This document shows, piece after piece, positions 51,849 to 63,326 of a stretch of DNA of 64,000 bases. How positions within the stretch are numbered: position 1 is the stretch's first letter; each line of letters begins with the position of its first letter. Source of the DNA: Melanopsichium pennsylvanicum (lineage: Eukaryota > Basidiomycota > Ustilaginomycetes > Ustilaginales); NCBI GenBank assembly GCA_900208305.1, contig OAPG01000023.1:62001-126000 (forward strand). Direction: 5' to 3'. The notes beneath the pieces were generated by a model. That model did not search any database, was not told where the DNA came from, and saw nothing but the letters and a program-made list of their open reading frames with translations. The position numbers and the translations under genes were made by a program.

Positions 51849-53666
51849 ATGTCCTCGTCAAGAGCTGAGGTTTATCAGGATGCTCCTGGTCTCGAGTTGC
51901 AGAACGATGTAATGACATCGGTCGAGCATGCGCATCCGGAGGCTTCTTTTTCGTCGCATCAAGTACCGAAGAACTCGTCGACAAGCGCGACGTCTTCATC
52001 ACAGCACCACGTGGACTCGAATAGGATGAGTCGCCTCGAAACACACCACGAAGCTGAACGGGACGATCTCGAAGCTGCAACAGGCGCTCAACGAGGTGAC
52101 GTGCGTATGAGCGAAACTGCTTCGACGACAAGCAACCCACATGCGCTACAACATGACGAGTCATACGGTCAGCGCTTGACTCGCGTTCTCACAGGAGATG
52201 CGGAACCACATCAAACCGAGAAAGAGGACGACAGAAGCAACGGTGAACGGCATAGACGGAAAAGGCTGGTTCCATTGTTGATGCGGCCAAGACAACGTAG
52301 TGGTGGAAAGGCAGGTCAACCCAAGGTGTCTCGATCTAGCATGCGTCAGCGAGCCGATCAACTAGCCCGGATAGCAGATTCTGAAAAGGTAGCCCAAGCG
52401 CAGCGCAATAATACAGAAGGTACTACCGAAAGCGGTCCATCCACCGATGCGAGCAGCGAACCGGAACGAATCAAGATTGTAGGCCAAGATGGCAAGCCAA
52501 TGCGACGTTCGGGCATCAAAGAACGGGTGCTTCATTTCACACCTTCTTGGTTCTCCGTGACCATGGGAACTGGTGTCATAGCCACACTTCTCAATCTTCT
52601 CCCTTGGCCATCCATCCACTCGGGCCTAAGGTATCCGGCTATTTGCTTCCTGCTTGGTGATATTGTCATCTTCATTCTGTTCCTGTGCGCATTTTTCGCA
52701 CGCTACCTCATGTACCCACAAGTGGTACCGCTGACGATCAAGCATCCTCAAAAATCCATGTTCCTCGGAACGATTCCCATGGGTCTCATCACCATCATCA
52801 GTGGCATAGCACAACTTGGAACCGAGGAATTTGGGTTAGGCATTGGCTTTGCTGTTGCCGCGAGTGGATTGTGGTGGGCAGCTACAGCGTTGAGTTTGGC
52901 TACAGCCATTGGAGTGCCTTTCAGCATGATGACGTATCAGAAACATTACTTTCAAGGCATCACTGCGGCATTGTTGCTGCCAGTCGTACCACCTATCACT
53001 GCAGCAGCGACGGGTAGTGTGATTGCAGAGATCCTTATGCATACGTATCCCACTTACGCATTCACCATCATGGTCGTCAGCTATCTCGTCTTAGGCATTG
53101 GATTACCATTAGCGCTGCTCATCCTTGTGCTCTACTTTCAACGTCTGCTTTTGTTCAAAAGCCCACCACGAGACGTGATCATCTCTGTCTTCCTGCCTTT
53201 AGGACCGTGTGGACAAGGTGGGGAAGCTTGCCTTCATCTTGGCAAAGTCGCACTCCATCTCTTGCCCATCATCTCTACTCCAGCTTCTTCCTCGGGCGTA
53301 CCGCAACTGTTCTCTGTGGGTCAAGCTTTGTACGGTGCCGGACTCATATCTGCCATGCTTCTGTTCGGATTGGGGATCTGGTGGTTAGCCATCGGACTGT
53401 TTACGATCGTGCGAGAGCTCAAGAGGGGGAAGCTTGGATTCAACATGGGATGGTGGGGGTTGACGTTCCCTTTTGCGAGTCTGGCGATTTGTACGGCGAG
53501 GTTGGCCATCGAGTTGAACAGTCTGACGTTGAAGATTGTATATACAGGATTTGTGATTGCAAACATCTCACTGTGGTTGTTTGTTGCCATTCCGACGGCC
53601 AGAGGAGCGTGGACGGGAAGATTGTTCAATGCTCCTTGTTTGGCCGATCTCCCGCTCAAGTCGTGA
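51849..53666 (+). CDS. SSU1: SSU1-type sulfite efflux transporter (TDT family)
   Basis: A 605-aa single-exon membrane protein. The first 220 residues are hydrophilic, rich in Ser, Glu, His and Arg, and unlike the short yeast N-terminus. The TDT core begins ERVLHFTPSWFSVTMGTG (about 226-243), the family signature. About ten hydrophobic segments follow, with LPWPSIHSGLRYPA, SMFLGTIPMGLITI, LWWAATALSLA, VVPPITAAATGSV, FLPLGPCGQGG and GWWGLTFPFA in order. The loop FLPLGPCGQGGEA is strongly conserved in SSU1. Members export sulfite (or malate in other branches) across the plasma membrane and protect against toxic sulfite. SSU1 is the best match by motif content. Confidence 0.93.
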   Translation: MSSSRAEVYQDAPGLELQNDVMTSVEHAHPEASFSSHQVPKNSSTSATSSSQHHVDSNRMSRLETHHEAERDDLEAATGAQRGDVRMSETASTTSNPHALQHDESYGQRLTRVLTGDAEPHQTEKEDDRSNGERHRRKRLVPLLMRPRQRSGGKAGQPKVSRSSMRQRADQLARIADSEKVAQAQRNNTEGTTESGPSTDASSEPERIKIVGQDGKPMRRSGIKERVLHFTPSWFSVTMGTGVIATLLNLLPWPSIHSGLRYPAICFLLGDIVIFILFLCAFFARYLMYPQVVPLTIKHPQKSMFLGTIPMGLITIISGIAQLGTEEFGLGIGFAVAASGLWWAATALSLATAIGVPFSMMTYQKHYFQGITAALLLPVVPPITAAATGSVIAEILMHTYPTYAFTIMVVSYLVLGIGLPLALLILVLYFQRLLLFKSPPRDVIISVFLPLGPCGQGGEACLHLGKVALHLLPIISTPASSSGVPQLFSVGQALYGAGLISAMLLFGLGIWWLAIGLFTIVRELKRGKLGFNMGWWGLTFPFASLAICTARLAIELNSLTLKIVYTGFVIANISLWLFVAIPTARGAWTGRLFNAPCLADLPLKS

Positions 53667-54370
53667 TTTATCCCGCCACCTACTTGTCACTACTACACTA
53701 GCTTTTCTGTATGATACAAGACAATGCTGTGAACCTAATTTTCCGACAACTATTCTTCATACGGTCCAGCGATTGTCTGTGTATCGCATCTCAGAGACCG
53801 TCAGCGTTTTGAGTTGGTTGTAATGGATATGAAAGAAAGAGCGAAAGAAGCATACTGACCAATATACGGTCTAACATAGGAAATGCTGATTCTTTCAGCC
53901 TTAGTGGCTTCATCAGACGCGCTTGTTGACGCGTTTAGCTTGTTGTCCTAGCGTGCGGAGAGAGAGAGAGAGAAAGAGAGACAGACTGAGGGAAAGACAC
54001 GCGTTCGCGTGCTCGTCGTGTAAATTATTGATATGGGTTTTTAAACAAGAGAGGGAAACGTACCGTGAGCAAAGGGCACATTCTCGCGATCTCTGTAGCG
54101 GTATTCACCTTCTCTTCGTCCTCCATCTGCGACTCACACTCGACTCTATTCATTCCTCCTCACAATCACCACCATCACTTCCGATTTTCTTCATCTCTTA
54201 CATCTCCTCTCCTTGGATCTGTTGGCCATCTCCTCAGGACCAAGCTTCTTGAGTCCATCTCCATCGTATATCTTTCGAGGCTCTGTTCCATCTTTATCAC
54301 TTCCTTCACCTTGATCGAACCTCGATAGGAGATACCCTCCCAGTCCATTCTGGACTCAAATTCGTCAACC
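53667..54370. promoter_or_regulatory. MCM5 promoter region with two MCB-like elements
   Basis: ACGCGT occurs at 53929-53934 and at 53999-54004, 65 bases apart, with a GA run (about 53959-53990) between. ACGCGT is the MluI cell-cycle box bound by MBF, which drives G1/S genes such as the MCMs in yeasts. A CT-rich leader precedes the ATG at 54371. No gene is seen. Confidence 0.5.
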
Positions 54371-56911
54371 ATGGCATCCGCGGCTCCCATTCTCCCTACA
54401 ATCTCGCTTGGGATTGACTACAACGATGAGCGTACCAAAATTGAGGATTTCCTCCTTTTCTTTAAAGCGCCCGCTTCTCGTCTCTCGACTCTCTCATCCT
54501 ACTCTTCAGGGGCTCCTATCACTCTCGAAGATCCCGATGAAGAAGATGATACTACTGCTATCGATCGTCATCTCACAGGCTCGCTTGATCGTATGAACGT
54601 AGACCGCTCTACCCATGCGTCAAGTAGTAGTCATGTGCCATTCTACATGCACCAATTGCAAAATATCGCCAACCGCGAACAGGATTCGCTCATCATCGAC
54701 TTGAACGACGTCGCTTCCCATTCCAACTCCACATCGGGCGAGTCGGGTAAAGCTCTCGTGGGTGCGATCCGTAACAATGCCAAACGGTATCTTGACCTTT
54801 TTTGCGAGGTTGTGGACAAGCTCGTTCCCGAACCCAGCAAGGATATTTCGCACAAGGACGACGTGCTGGATGTGATCCGTCATCAACGTATGGAACGCAA
54901 TGCGCGTACCGTCGAAAATGCGCAAGATCCCAACGATGCTGGTGTCGCAATCGAGGATGCGAGCGACAACATCTTCCCGCCAGTGCTGCTGAGGCGGTAC
55001 ACGCTGTATTTTAAACCTTACTCGGGTCCCAATGCGGAAGAGGCGCTGGCTGTACGTACTGTGCGTGGCAGTCATTTGGGCAAGCTGATCACAGTCAGAG
55101 GTATCGTTACGAGGGTCTCGGAGGTGAAACCGTTCTTACTCGTCGATGCATATGCTTGTGATGTTTGCGGTGCCGAGATCTTTCAAGAAGTTACCAGTCG
55201 ACAATACATGCCACTAACTCAGTGCAATTCTCGTCGTTGTGTTACCAACAACACTCGTGGTCCACTTTATCCGCAAGTGCGCGCATCCAAGTTTGTACCG
55301 TTTCAAGAAGTCAAGATTCAAGAAATGGCGGATCAAGTACCTGTTGGACACATTCCGAGAACCATGACGATTCACGTTTACGGACCTCTTACTCGAGCTA
55401 TGAATCCAGGTGATGTGGTTCATGTTGGAGGCATTTTCTTGCCAATGCCATACAGTGGGTTTAAGGCGATTCGAGCTGGATTGTTGACGGATACGTATTT
55501 GGATGCGCAGAGCATTCATCAGTTGAAGAAACAGTACAATGCCATGCAAAGAACACCTGAAATCGCACAACAAATCGCACAACTCAAAGACGATCCAGCA
55601 CTCTATCAGAAACTCGCGTCTTCCATCGCACCTGAAATTTACGGTCATGAAGATGTTAAGAAATGTTTACTTTTGCTTCTCGTTGGAGGTGTCTCCAAGA
55701 TGGTAGGCGATGGTATGAAGATTCGAGGAGATATCAATGTTTGTTTGATGGGTGATCCGGGTGTTGCGAAATCTCAACTTCTCAAGTACATTTCAAAAGT
55801 TGCACCTAGAGGTGTTTATACGACTGGACGTGGATCGAGTGGAGTAGGTTTAACTGCAGCTGTGATGCGTGATCCAGTGACGGATGAAATGGTTTTGGAA
55901 GGTGGAGCATTGGTGTTAGCTGACAATGGAATTGCATGTATTGACGAATTTGATAAGATGGAGGAATCGGATCGAACCGCTATTCACGAAGTTATGGAAC
56001 AACAAACCATTTCCATTTCAAAAGCAGGTATTACAACTACTTTGAACGCAAGAACTTCCATTCTTGCTGCAGCTAATCCATTGTATGGAAGGTATAATCC
56101 GAGGGTCTCGCCGGTGGATAATATCAATCTTCCGGCGGCTTTGTTGAGTAGGTTCGACATTTTGTATCTCATTTTGGATACTCCGACCAGGGATGATGAT
56201 GAGAGGTTGGCGCAACATGTGACGTTTGTTCATATGCATAATCAACATCCTGAACTGGAGTTTGATGTGATTAGTCCAACTTTGATGCGACATTATATTG
56301 CTTTGGCACGTCAAAAACGACCTATTCTCAGTAAAGATGTAAGTGACTACGTGGTTGGAGCTTACGTTCAAATGAGGAGTCAATGTAAGGAAGACGAGAT
56401 TTCGACTTTTTCTGCCAACATTCACGAAAAGAACGGTGCTGGATCGAGTGGAACTGGTTACGTTTCGGCTCGAACTTTGTTGGGAATCATTCGATTGAGT
56501 CAAGCTTTGGCAAGACTTCGTTTAGATGATCAAGTGTACGTTGCAGATGTGGACGAAGCGCTTCGACTTTTGGAAGTTTCAAAATCATCCATTCTCAACC
56601 ATTCATCTTTGACTGTTGGAAATCAAAATAGGGACAATTTTGGACAAGATCAAACCTACATTTCCAAAATCTATAGGATCATCAGAGACTTTTACAACAC
56701 TCAAAAAGCTTCAGTTGAATCAGTAAGAGGTTGGAATACGCATGAGAATCAGGATGAAATCATGTTGGATGATCAAGGCATTTTGGTTTCTCAATTGAGG
56801 GCTAGAATTATTGCTAGTGGATTTTTGGAGGATCAATTTCAAGAATGTTTGCAAGAGTATCAGGATTTGGGAGTTTTACATGTTTCGGGTAACCGATTGG
56901 TTTTCTTATGA
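54371..56911 (+). CDS. MCM5: DNA replication licensing factor MCM5
   Basis: An 846-aa single-exon AAA+ protein, about 100 residues longer than usual MCM5. The extra length comes from acidic/Ser-rich inserts at about 45-90 and 115-130. The C4 zinc finger is CDVCG and CNSRRC (about 263-290). Walker A is GDPGVAKS (461-468), followed by [15 protein letters not shown]. Walker B is CIDEFDKM (523-530), sensor-1 is AAANP, and the Arg finger is LSRFDI. MCM5 is a subunit of the Mcm2-7 helicase, loaded at origins in G1. The C-terminal winged-helix part ends GNRLVFL. Codon use is GC-rich in the 5' half and AT-rich in the 3' half. Confidence 0.98.
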   Translation: MASAAPILPTISLGIDYNDERTKIEDFLLFFKAPASRLSTLSSYSSGAPITLEDPDEEDDTTAIDRHLTGSLDRMNVDRSTHASSSSHVPFYMHQLQNIANREQDSLIIDLNDVASHSNSTSGESGKALVGAIRNNAKRYLDLFCEVVDKLVPEPSKDISHKDDVLDVIRHQRMERNARTVENAQDPNDAGVAIEDASDNIFPPVLLRRYTLYFKPYSGPNAEEALAVRTVRGSHLGKLITVRGIVTRVSEVKPFLLVDAYACDVCGAEIFQEVTSRQYMPLTQCNSRRCVTNNTRGPLYPQVRASKFVPFQEVKIQEMADQVPVGHIPRTMTIHVYGPLTRAMNPGDVVHVGGIFLPMPYSGFKAIRAGLLTDTYLDAQSIHQLKKQYNAMQRTPEIAQQIAQLKDDPALYQKLASSIAPEIYGHEDVKKCLLLLLVGGVSKMVGDGMKIRGDINVCLMGDPGVAKSQLLKYISKVAPRGVYTTGRGSSGVGLTAAVMRDPVTDEMVLEGGALVLADNGIACIDEFDKMEESDRTAIHEVMEQQTISISKAGITTTLNARTSILAAANPLYGRYNPRVSPVDNINLPAALLSRFDILYLILDTPTRDDDERLAQHVTFVHMHNQHPELEFDVISPTLMRHYIALARQKRPILSKDVSDYVVGAYVQMRSQCKEDEISTFSANIHEKNGAGSSGTGYVSARTLLGIIRLSQALARLRLDDQVYVADVDEALRLLEVSKSSILNHSSLTVGNQNRDNFGQDQTYISKIYRIIRDFYNTQKASVESVRGWNTHENQDEIMLDDQGILVSQLRARIIASGFLEDQFQECLQEYQDLGVLHVSGNRLVFL

Positions 56912-56992
56912 TAAACAAAATAATTTCCTTTCCTTTTCTGTTGTAAGCTTCTAGTTTGAAAAAATGATCCATTTTAGAGATGATTTCACACC

Positions 56993-57023
<31 letters not shown>

Positions 57024-57350
57024 CAAAGTGTGCGTGTGTGTTCCGCCCTTCGAACAATGGAAAGCCTGTAACCATCTCAAGTGGCCTCGGTGACGATGGC
57101 AGCTCAACTCTTCTCGGAACTTTCAAGCTTTCAATCGCACAAAAATTTCACTTTGCACAATCAACAAGTTTGGGTGTTGATGCGAGACAAAAGATGCAGA
57201 GACTGTTTGCAAACTGTATGGTTGGTATACGGAATTGTGATATATAAGAAAGGAAAAAAGAAAAAAAAAACAAATGCTTAAACAAATGAAAACAAAACGT
57301 AAAAGACGCAGAACGAACAAAACAAGATAAATAGAAACAAGTCTGCTGAC
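56912..57350. other. Convergent 3' intergenic region (MCM5 / Rab-like)
   Basis: It holds an uninterrupted A27 tract (56993-57019) and A/T-rich termination-type sequence. No gene is seen. Confidence 0.6.
56993..57019. repeat. A27 homopolymer
   Basis: 27 consecutive A, about 80 bases downstream of the MCM5 stop. It could be a natural tract or a trace of a retroposed poly(A), but no retroposed body is seen beside it. Confidence 0.9.
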
Positions 57351-59453
57351 TTAGCCGCAACAGGTCCAGCTATTGGGCATCACCACATCCCGCCTTTCAG
57401 CACCATCTAGCAACCGGTCCGCATCGGCACTACTCAGGAAAATACTATTCCTCTCCCTATCAGCCCTCTCCTGTTCAATTTGACTTCTCCTCTCGACCAA
57501 CTTCTTGGTCACCGCCAAGAAGACCTCCTCGATCCCTCGATCGTCCTTGGCACTCACCTCGGACACTTGCACCACATCCCACGACAAGTTCAACCCATCC
57601 ATGACATCCGCACCAAGATTGTCTCGGCCAGAGTCACTGCCTGCAGACCCAGTGGAAGCGTTGCTGCCAGTGCCGAAACTGCTCGGTTTGAGGCCCGTGG
57701 TGGTGGTGGTGGTGGTAGATGTGATGGGGTAGGCAGAAGCCGAGCGTTGAAAGGCGGAAAACCTCGACGTGGCTGTGCTGGAAATATTGGCGAGGGATTC
57801 AAGGGTGGTCAGGCGCGAATTTGGACGTGTGGGTGAGCCCGAGCTGCCACCATCGTTGGAATTGTTAAAGGCAGAGTTGGAAGCTACTGTTGCTGCTGGA
57901 ACAAGAGCTTGATCGGGTTGGTATGGTTGAAGCCAGGTCCTGACCGTAGCTCTTGCAAACTCGAGCTCCACCTGGCGTTGGCCCCACGCTAGATCGAGCT
58001 TTGCTCCAACAACATGGATGACAAGGTCACGCCCGACCATATTCTTCTTGAGCTCTTCGATCCACGCCCTACAATCCATAAAACTCGACATCGAAGTAAT
58101 GTCGTATATAATCACCGCAGCATGACTGCCGCGGTAGTACATGGGTGCCATACTTCGAAACCTCTCTTGACCCGCCGTGTCCCAGAGCTGTAGGCGTACT
58201 TTGACGCCATCGACAATGAGTTTCTTGGTCAGGAAAGAAGCTCCAATCGTGGACGGTGTGGAGGCTAGGGCAAACTGGCCGGAAGTATAACGATGGACGA
58301 GGGATGTCTTGCCAACGCCTTGGGAGCCGAGGATTACTACTTTGGCTTCGAGTTGATTATTCGGTAGTGTACCGCGGGAGCGTAGGTGAGTGGATGGCGA
58401 CGTTGCGGAGAGGGTGCTACCCGGGGTCGGATGGTCCGATTGTTGTGCGTAGTAGAGAGTGCGGCTAGGAAATGGGGAGATGGAGGAATTTGGGTTGGGT
58501 GTTGTGCCTCGAGCGAGACGATCCTCGGAGGAAGGAGAAACATTTGAGACCGTCTGGCGACGCTGTCCGAGCTTTGGCGCATTTCTGGCGCTGCTCGGAC
58601 CGTATGTCATTGCATTATTCGAGGGGGGTGATCGGTGAGCAAGAGACTCTTCCGCTCTTCTCTGTGCAGCAGAGCTGATGCCGGTAGTGATGGTGTGACT
58701 GCGCCGGAGGAAGGCGCCAGTGCTGGTTTGGAGATCGCGGAGCCTGGCAGAGACGTCGTTGCGCTCAGCGTTACGGCCATGCTCTGCAAAGGGAGCGCCC
58801 ATTTGACCGAATTCGCTCAGTCCGGAATCTAGCTTAGGACTGGTAGAGGACCGTCTGGATGTTGGGGGTACAGCACTGGTCTCAAACTGGTTTGCAGCCC
58901 ACTGTTGAGACGGTGCAGGCGGCGATCGAGTCGTTGCGCCAGTTGCAGGCTCGTTGTGCTTAGTAGCCTTTTGCTTGCCGGCGCCGCCACTAGACTCTGC
59001 GAGTGGTTGTAGGGTCTCGATCGCATTGCGGGATGGCGCCCTCGATTGCAAAGTCCGGGACCGTGATAAGGAAATGAAAGCGTGGCCGCTGTCTTGCTCG
59101 GAGAGTGAAGGGGATGCGGGTGTAGAGTTGAGACTTTGAAGGCTGCTCAGTCTTGGCCTTGATCTACGCTTCGAGTTCGAGCCACGGTAGATGCGCGCAG
59201 CAGAGCCGATGAGAGGTGCTTGTTGGGCAGGATGCTTGGGATCGCTAGATTGCGATAGTTGAGGTGACGATTTGCTGGGTCCGGCTTGGTCCGATGCATG
59301 ATCCGAGGGACTCTGCGGCGGGTTTTGGGGTGGGAAAAGGGGAAAAGCATTGAATTGCTTGTCCTTAGTGGGCGATGGAGTTGCCACGGGCGATGAGAAG
59401 GCGGATGGGAATGGGTGATGCGGCATCGTGTTGAAGACCACTTGCGCCGTCAT
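57351..59453 (-). CDS. Rab-like small GTPase with 365-residue N-terminal extension
   Basis: A 700-aa single-exon protein starting at the first ATG (59453). Residues 1-365 are disordered and rich in Ser, Pro, Arg and Gln. The GTPase core starts AKVVILGSQGVGKT (G1 at 376-383), then STIGASF (switch I), WDTAGQERFRSM (G3 at 425-430), YYRGSHAAVIIYD, and SEVSAKDD (G5, SAK at 634-636). The G4 NKxD is altered to AKLD (484-487). About 115 low-complexity residues separate G4 from G5, where a normal Rab has about 30. The end is NSWTCCG with a Cys pair suited to geranylgeranylation, so membrane attachment is likely. The core most resembles the Rab5/Ypt family. Nucleotide specificity or affinity may be altered by the G4 change. 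Confidence 0.87.
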   Translation of the reverse strand: MTAQVVFNTMPHHPFPSAFSSPVATPSPTKDKQFNAFPLFPPQNPPQSPSDHASDQAGPSKSSPQLSQSSDPKHPAQQAPLIGSAARIYRGSNSKRRSRPRLSSLQSLNSTPASPSLSEQDSGHAFISLSRSRTLQSRAPSRNAIETLQPLAESSGGAGKQKATKHNEPATGATTRSPPAPSQQWAANQFETSAVPPTSRRSSTSPKLDSGLSEFGQMGAPFAEHGRNAERNDVSARLRDLQTSTGAFLRRSHTITTGISSAAQRRAEESLAHRSPPSNNAMTYGPSSARNAPKLGQRRQTVSNVSPSSEDRLARGTTPNPNSSISPFPSRTLYYAQQSDHPTPGSTLSATSPSTHLRSRGTLPNNQLEAKVVILGSQGVGKTSLVHRYTSGQFALASTPSTIGASFLTKKLIVDGVKVRLQLWDTAGQERFRSMAPMYYRGSHAAVIIYDITSMSSFMDCRAWIEELKKNMVGRDLVIHVVGAKLDLAWGQRQVELEFARATVRTWLQPYQPDQALVPAATVASNSAFNNSNDGGSSGSPTRPNSRLTTLESLANISSTATSRFSAFQRSASAYPITSTTTTTTTGLKPSSFGTGSNASTGSAGSDSGRDNLGADVMDGLNLSWDVVQVSEVSAKDDRGIEEVFLAVTKKLVERRSQIEQERADRERNSIFLSSADADRLLDGAERRDVVMPNSWTCCG

Positions 59454-62430
59454 GGTCCTGGTTCGCTTTGTCAAGAAGCTTTCTGTGTTGCAAGAGGCAA
59501 AGACAAGGCTGCTGTGCTTATTCAGGTTTTTCAAGAAATGTGGATCGAGTGGATTCCGTACGTCGCTGTGGAAACCACAATGTGGTGGTGTGAGAACAGA
59601 GACGAATTCGGGCACGACTTTGCTAATCGGTCGCGGGAGGATTTGGATCGAGACGAAGGAAGCTGTTTCTCCGAAGGTAAGCCGAGGAGGGTTGAGAGGG
59701 TGTACGGGTGCATGCGGCACGAACAGCCAAATGGACTCGAAAGAGATGCAAAGAATTGGAGGCGGAGCCTGCGTATGTGGGAGAAGCAAAGGCGAACCAG
59801 CGCCAGATGCGGTTCTTCTTCAGAGGTGGCTGCGGATGATGAGGAGCATGTGATGCATATGGTGTTGGAGAAGATGCAATAGGCAAGAGGAGGAGATGCA
59901 GGTGTTGATCAGCCGCAAAGAGGTGCGCAATGTGAGCAGAGCATGGACGGTGCACGATCAGTGCCAAGGTTTGAGCTTGAGAGAGCTCAAAGCGCTTAAA
60001 GCGGGATAGAGCAATACCGAAGGAGTGCGGCGGATGGACGGAAGGTGAAATCTAAGCGCTGATGGGAGTGAAGTTTTAGATGTATGGTGGAGTCGTACCT
60101 GTTCCAAAGGATGGTCGAGAATCAGGAGGATATGCGAGTGACAGGTGAGACCAGAAGCGAAGACCAAGCAAGATGAGAGGAGGTGAGGAGTCAAGCCGAG
60201 CAGATGTTGGCGAGAAAGGGATTGGGATTAAAACTGCTGCGGTGTAAGCAGAAGCGAGGCGTGGACAGGGCACGCTTTGGATAGGAGAGTAGGTCGTAGG
60301 GAGATGAGGGATGAGAAATGAAGAGATGGCGGAAACGGCAGTGGATGGATGAATGGAGTGAGGAAGGGTAAGTGGAGCGAGTGGAGTATGAGTGGACTGC
60401 AAGGGAAGGGTGATTGGAAAAAGGAGTTGCGGCAACCTATGCGTTTGATGCACAACGTAGAAAGGCGACAGCAGAGGTGCACGTGTGGGTGTGATATGGT
60501 GATTGCTTGAAAATAGAGCCATGCGGTGTGCGGTGTGCGGTCGGATAAAGATAGCCAAGGGTGCAAAAAGGATCAGGTTGGTTGATTGGTGTGCCAAGAT
60601 GGGGTTGAGACTTGTATGGTGTAGGTGGAATGCAGTTTTGCAAAAAAAGGAGACATGTGTCAGTAGATGGATGCAAAGCCAACGAGGTGAGCTTATATGT
60701 CGTGTCTAGAGAGAGAAAGCCAAGTGGGTTGTACTGGATCAGCTGCAATGCTATGCAACTTGGCTGCACCCTTTCGCTAGAATCACACTTGCATTAAACA
60801 ATTTGTCCAATTCGCCAAGAGCACACAACCGACGCAGATACAGTAGAGACATGCTTTCGGGCCTGCCTAAATAATTTAATAATATGAGTTGATGCAGTTG
60901 AATTCAATTGTGACAGCATAAAGGATTGTGACTCAAAAGCGGGCGGATCATGTCGGTATGAAAAAAAAGAAAAACAAAGAACACATGGGAAAAGTAAGGG
61001 TCTTGTGCCGAATGACAAGTTAGAGTCGACTTTTGACTTAGTCTGCCGTCTCGCATAGAACCACGAACATCAATCATCGCCAAATTCCGGCATATCCTTT
61101 GGGAAATCCGACGACTACCTCTTTGTCACGCACCCACTTTCATGACAGACACCCCTAAATAGTGTGATCTCAGCTTTGACCGCCTCCTCAGAATTGTACA
61201 TACCATGGAAACGTTGTTAAGTTGTTATCTTGCCAGTTGGCACACGTTGGTATCGCTTAGCACTCAATAACCAGCCAGTCAGCCAGGTTGACCGTCTATC
61301 AGCGTGTGCTGCCTCAGTTTGGTGCTAAAAAAGTGTCGCGCATTCATGCATTAACATGATTGTACGGCGCTTTTACTCGCTTGTCTACTGTATAGTACCC
61401 CGCACTCGGCTGTCTAGCTTGCGATATCTCCCGTGATTCAGCCATCTTTTTCAATTGGAGCTCTTGAATGCTCAAATTGATCAGGTTGATCAGATTGATC
61501 AGATTCACTCGGCGAGATACTTTATTTACTTTACTGTACAGCGAGGGCAATGTTGATTTATAAAATTGATTCCAACACCTCCAAAGAAACCAAACTTGAA
61601 TTAAATTCAATTCGGATGCGCAGTGCCCAATAGTGGTTCCGCAAGTGCTTGTTGGGACCACCATTGCTGGATGATATACTGCGGACCCTGCCAATGCCAA
61701 AATCACGCACTTCGAGCTTGAGCCTTAAATCGTTGTCCCAACCAAGCAAAAAAAAAAATCTCTACGCGTTCCTGGTAAAATTGATCATGTGACTCAGAAA
61801 CATGTTAGATTGGTAGAAATTGTTAGACTTGTAACTATAAAATGACCGAATACAAGAAGAAGCAAAAGAAAAGCGACGAGCGGGCGTCAATTTTAGAAGC
61901 ACGCCATCATTGTCCGAAATGATGTGCGAGCATTCAAAATTAGAAAAAAAAAAAAAAGATGCCATTCGGACGCTGTGTGGTGTCAAGCTTGTCTTCTCCA
62001 CAATAATACACACTCTCTGCATTTCCAGTATGCAGCCAAACCCTTTCGATGCAGCCCCGCATGGGCCGCCTTTTACAAACCTTTTGAAATCAGAACTTCT
62101 AAAATCCCGGTTTAGATACTGCACTGCGTTTTCAACACGATCGGTTATTTGCCACAGAATTCTGTTCATTCAGCTCAAATATACACTTGACCCACACAGT
62201 CTTGACACACTCGTATGCAGCAAAGCAAGTAGAGAGTGTGAGAATATGGCGAAATCTCTTCGGCTCAGTCCGTGCAATCGTGTACCTCGTGTGCGGGGCA
62301 CAAATTTTGCTTTGGTGAGAGGAGCCAAGATACCTATATCCGTCGAGTGTCACCAAGTACAATAAGAGAGTAATTCACCTTCCCAAGCAGTTCTCATCTT
62401 GATACCACCACCTCCTTGATACCTTTCACA
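59454..62430. other. Long divergent intergenic region (Rab-like / peroxiredoxin)
   Basis: Nearly 3 kb without a convincing gene. The first kilobase is purine-rich on the plus strand (pyrimidine-rich leader or promoter of the Rab-like gene). Further right are a nine-base repeat GATCAGATT/GATCAGGTT (about 61478-61506), one ACTGTAC (61533-61539) and AT-rich sequence up to the peroxiredoxin leader. The frames here look like translated simple sequence. Confidence 0.55.
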
Positions 62431-63326
62431 ATGCCCGGCCTTCGTCTTGGATCTATCGCTCCCAATTTCACCGCTGAGACCACTCAGTAAGTATAATAAA
62501 CACATGTCACCGTCACCTTCTTTCTTACATCCCTTGACCAAGAAATGGCGACAGAGAGAGGCCAACGGCTCCCAGTTTGCAATTGTTGGCGGTCAATCAC
62601 CTCGCATGCGTCTATTTTCAGCCAGGATGACATTATCAAGCCACTGTACATGCTAACCACTTTTCTCTCTCTCCATCTTTCTCCACATTGTGTGGCTTGT
62701 CGAAACCATTTCACAGCGGTGTACTCAACTTTCACGAGTACCTGGGAGACTCTTGGGGAATTCTCTTCTCTCATCCGGATGATTTCACTCCCGTTTGCAC
62801 CACCGAGTTGGGCGAGGTAGCTCGTAAGGCACCCGAATTTGAAAAGCGTGGTGTTAAGATCATTGGTCTTTCTGCCAACGATGTTGCATCTCACGACAAG
62901 TGGATTCGAGACATTAACGAAGTTGGCAAGACTCAAGTGAAATTCCCCATTATTGGTGACAAGGATCGAAAGGTTTCCACCGAGTACGATATGCTCGATT
63001 CTTTGGATGCTACCAACGTCGATGCAAAGGGTATACCATTCACTGTGAGAGACGTTTTTGTGATTGATCCAAAAAAGGTAATTCGTCTTAAAATTAGTTA
63101 CCCTGCTAGTACTGGTAGACACTTTGACGAAATTCTTCGTGTCATCGACTCACTTCAGATCGGTGACAAGTATAGAGTTACCACTCCAGTCAATTGGCAA
63201 AAGGGTGACAAGGTTATTGTTCATCCTTCGGTTCAAGGTGAAGAAGCCGACAAGCTTTTCCCTGGTTATGAGACTGTTAAGCCTTATCTTAGGTTTACTA
63301 ACGATCCCTCCTCAAACCATGCTTAA
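62431..63326 (+). CDS. 1-Cys peroxiredoxin (Prx6 type, two exons)
   Basis: Exon 1 is 62431-62486 (56 bases), the intron is 62487-62716 (230 bases, donor GTAAGT, acceptor TCACAG, phase 2) and exon 2 is 62717-63326. The product is 221 aa, the normal length of the Prx6/Prx1p family. Exon 1 gives MPGLRLGSIAPNFTAETT, the classic start; the splice leads into GVLNFHEYLGDSWGILFSHP and DFTPVCTTELG with the peroxidatic Cys. The conserved Thr and Arg of the active site and the C-terminal PVNWQKGDKVIVHPS dimer arm are present. It reduces hydrogen peroxide and lipid hydroperoxides. The single active-site Cys implies an external reductant such as glutathione or thioredoxin. It is cytosolic unless another start exists. 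Confidence 0.95.

Noticed and set aside
56993..57019. A27 tract as the poly(A) tail of a retroposed gene
   Set aside because: There is no coding remnant upstream and no target-site duplication; simple homopolymers are common in this window.
60076..60597. 173-codon minus-strand frame upstream of the Rab-like gene
   Set aside because: Its composition is Ser/Pro/Leu/His from pyrimidine-rich leader sequence, and there is no recognisable domain.
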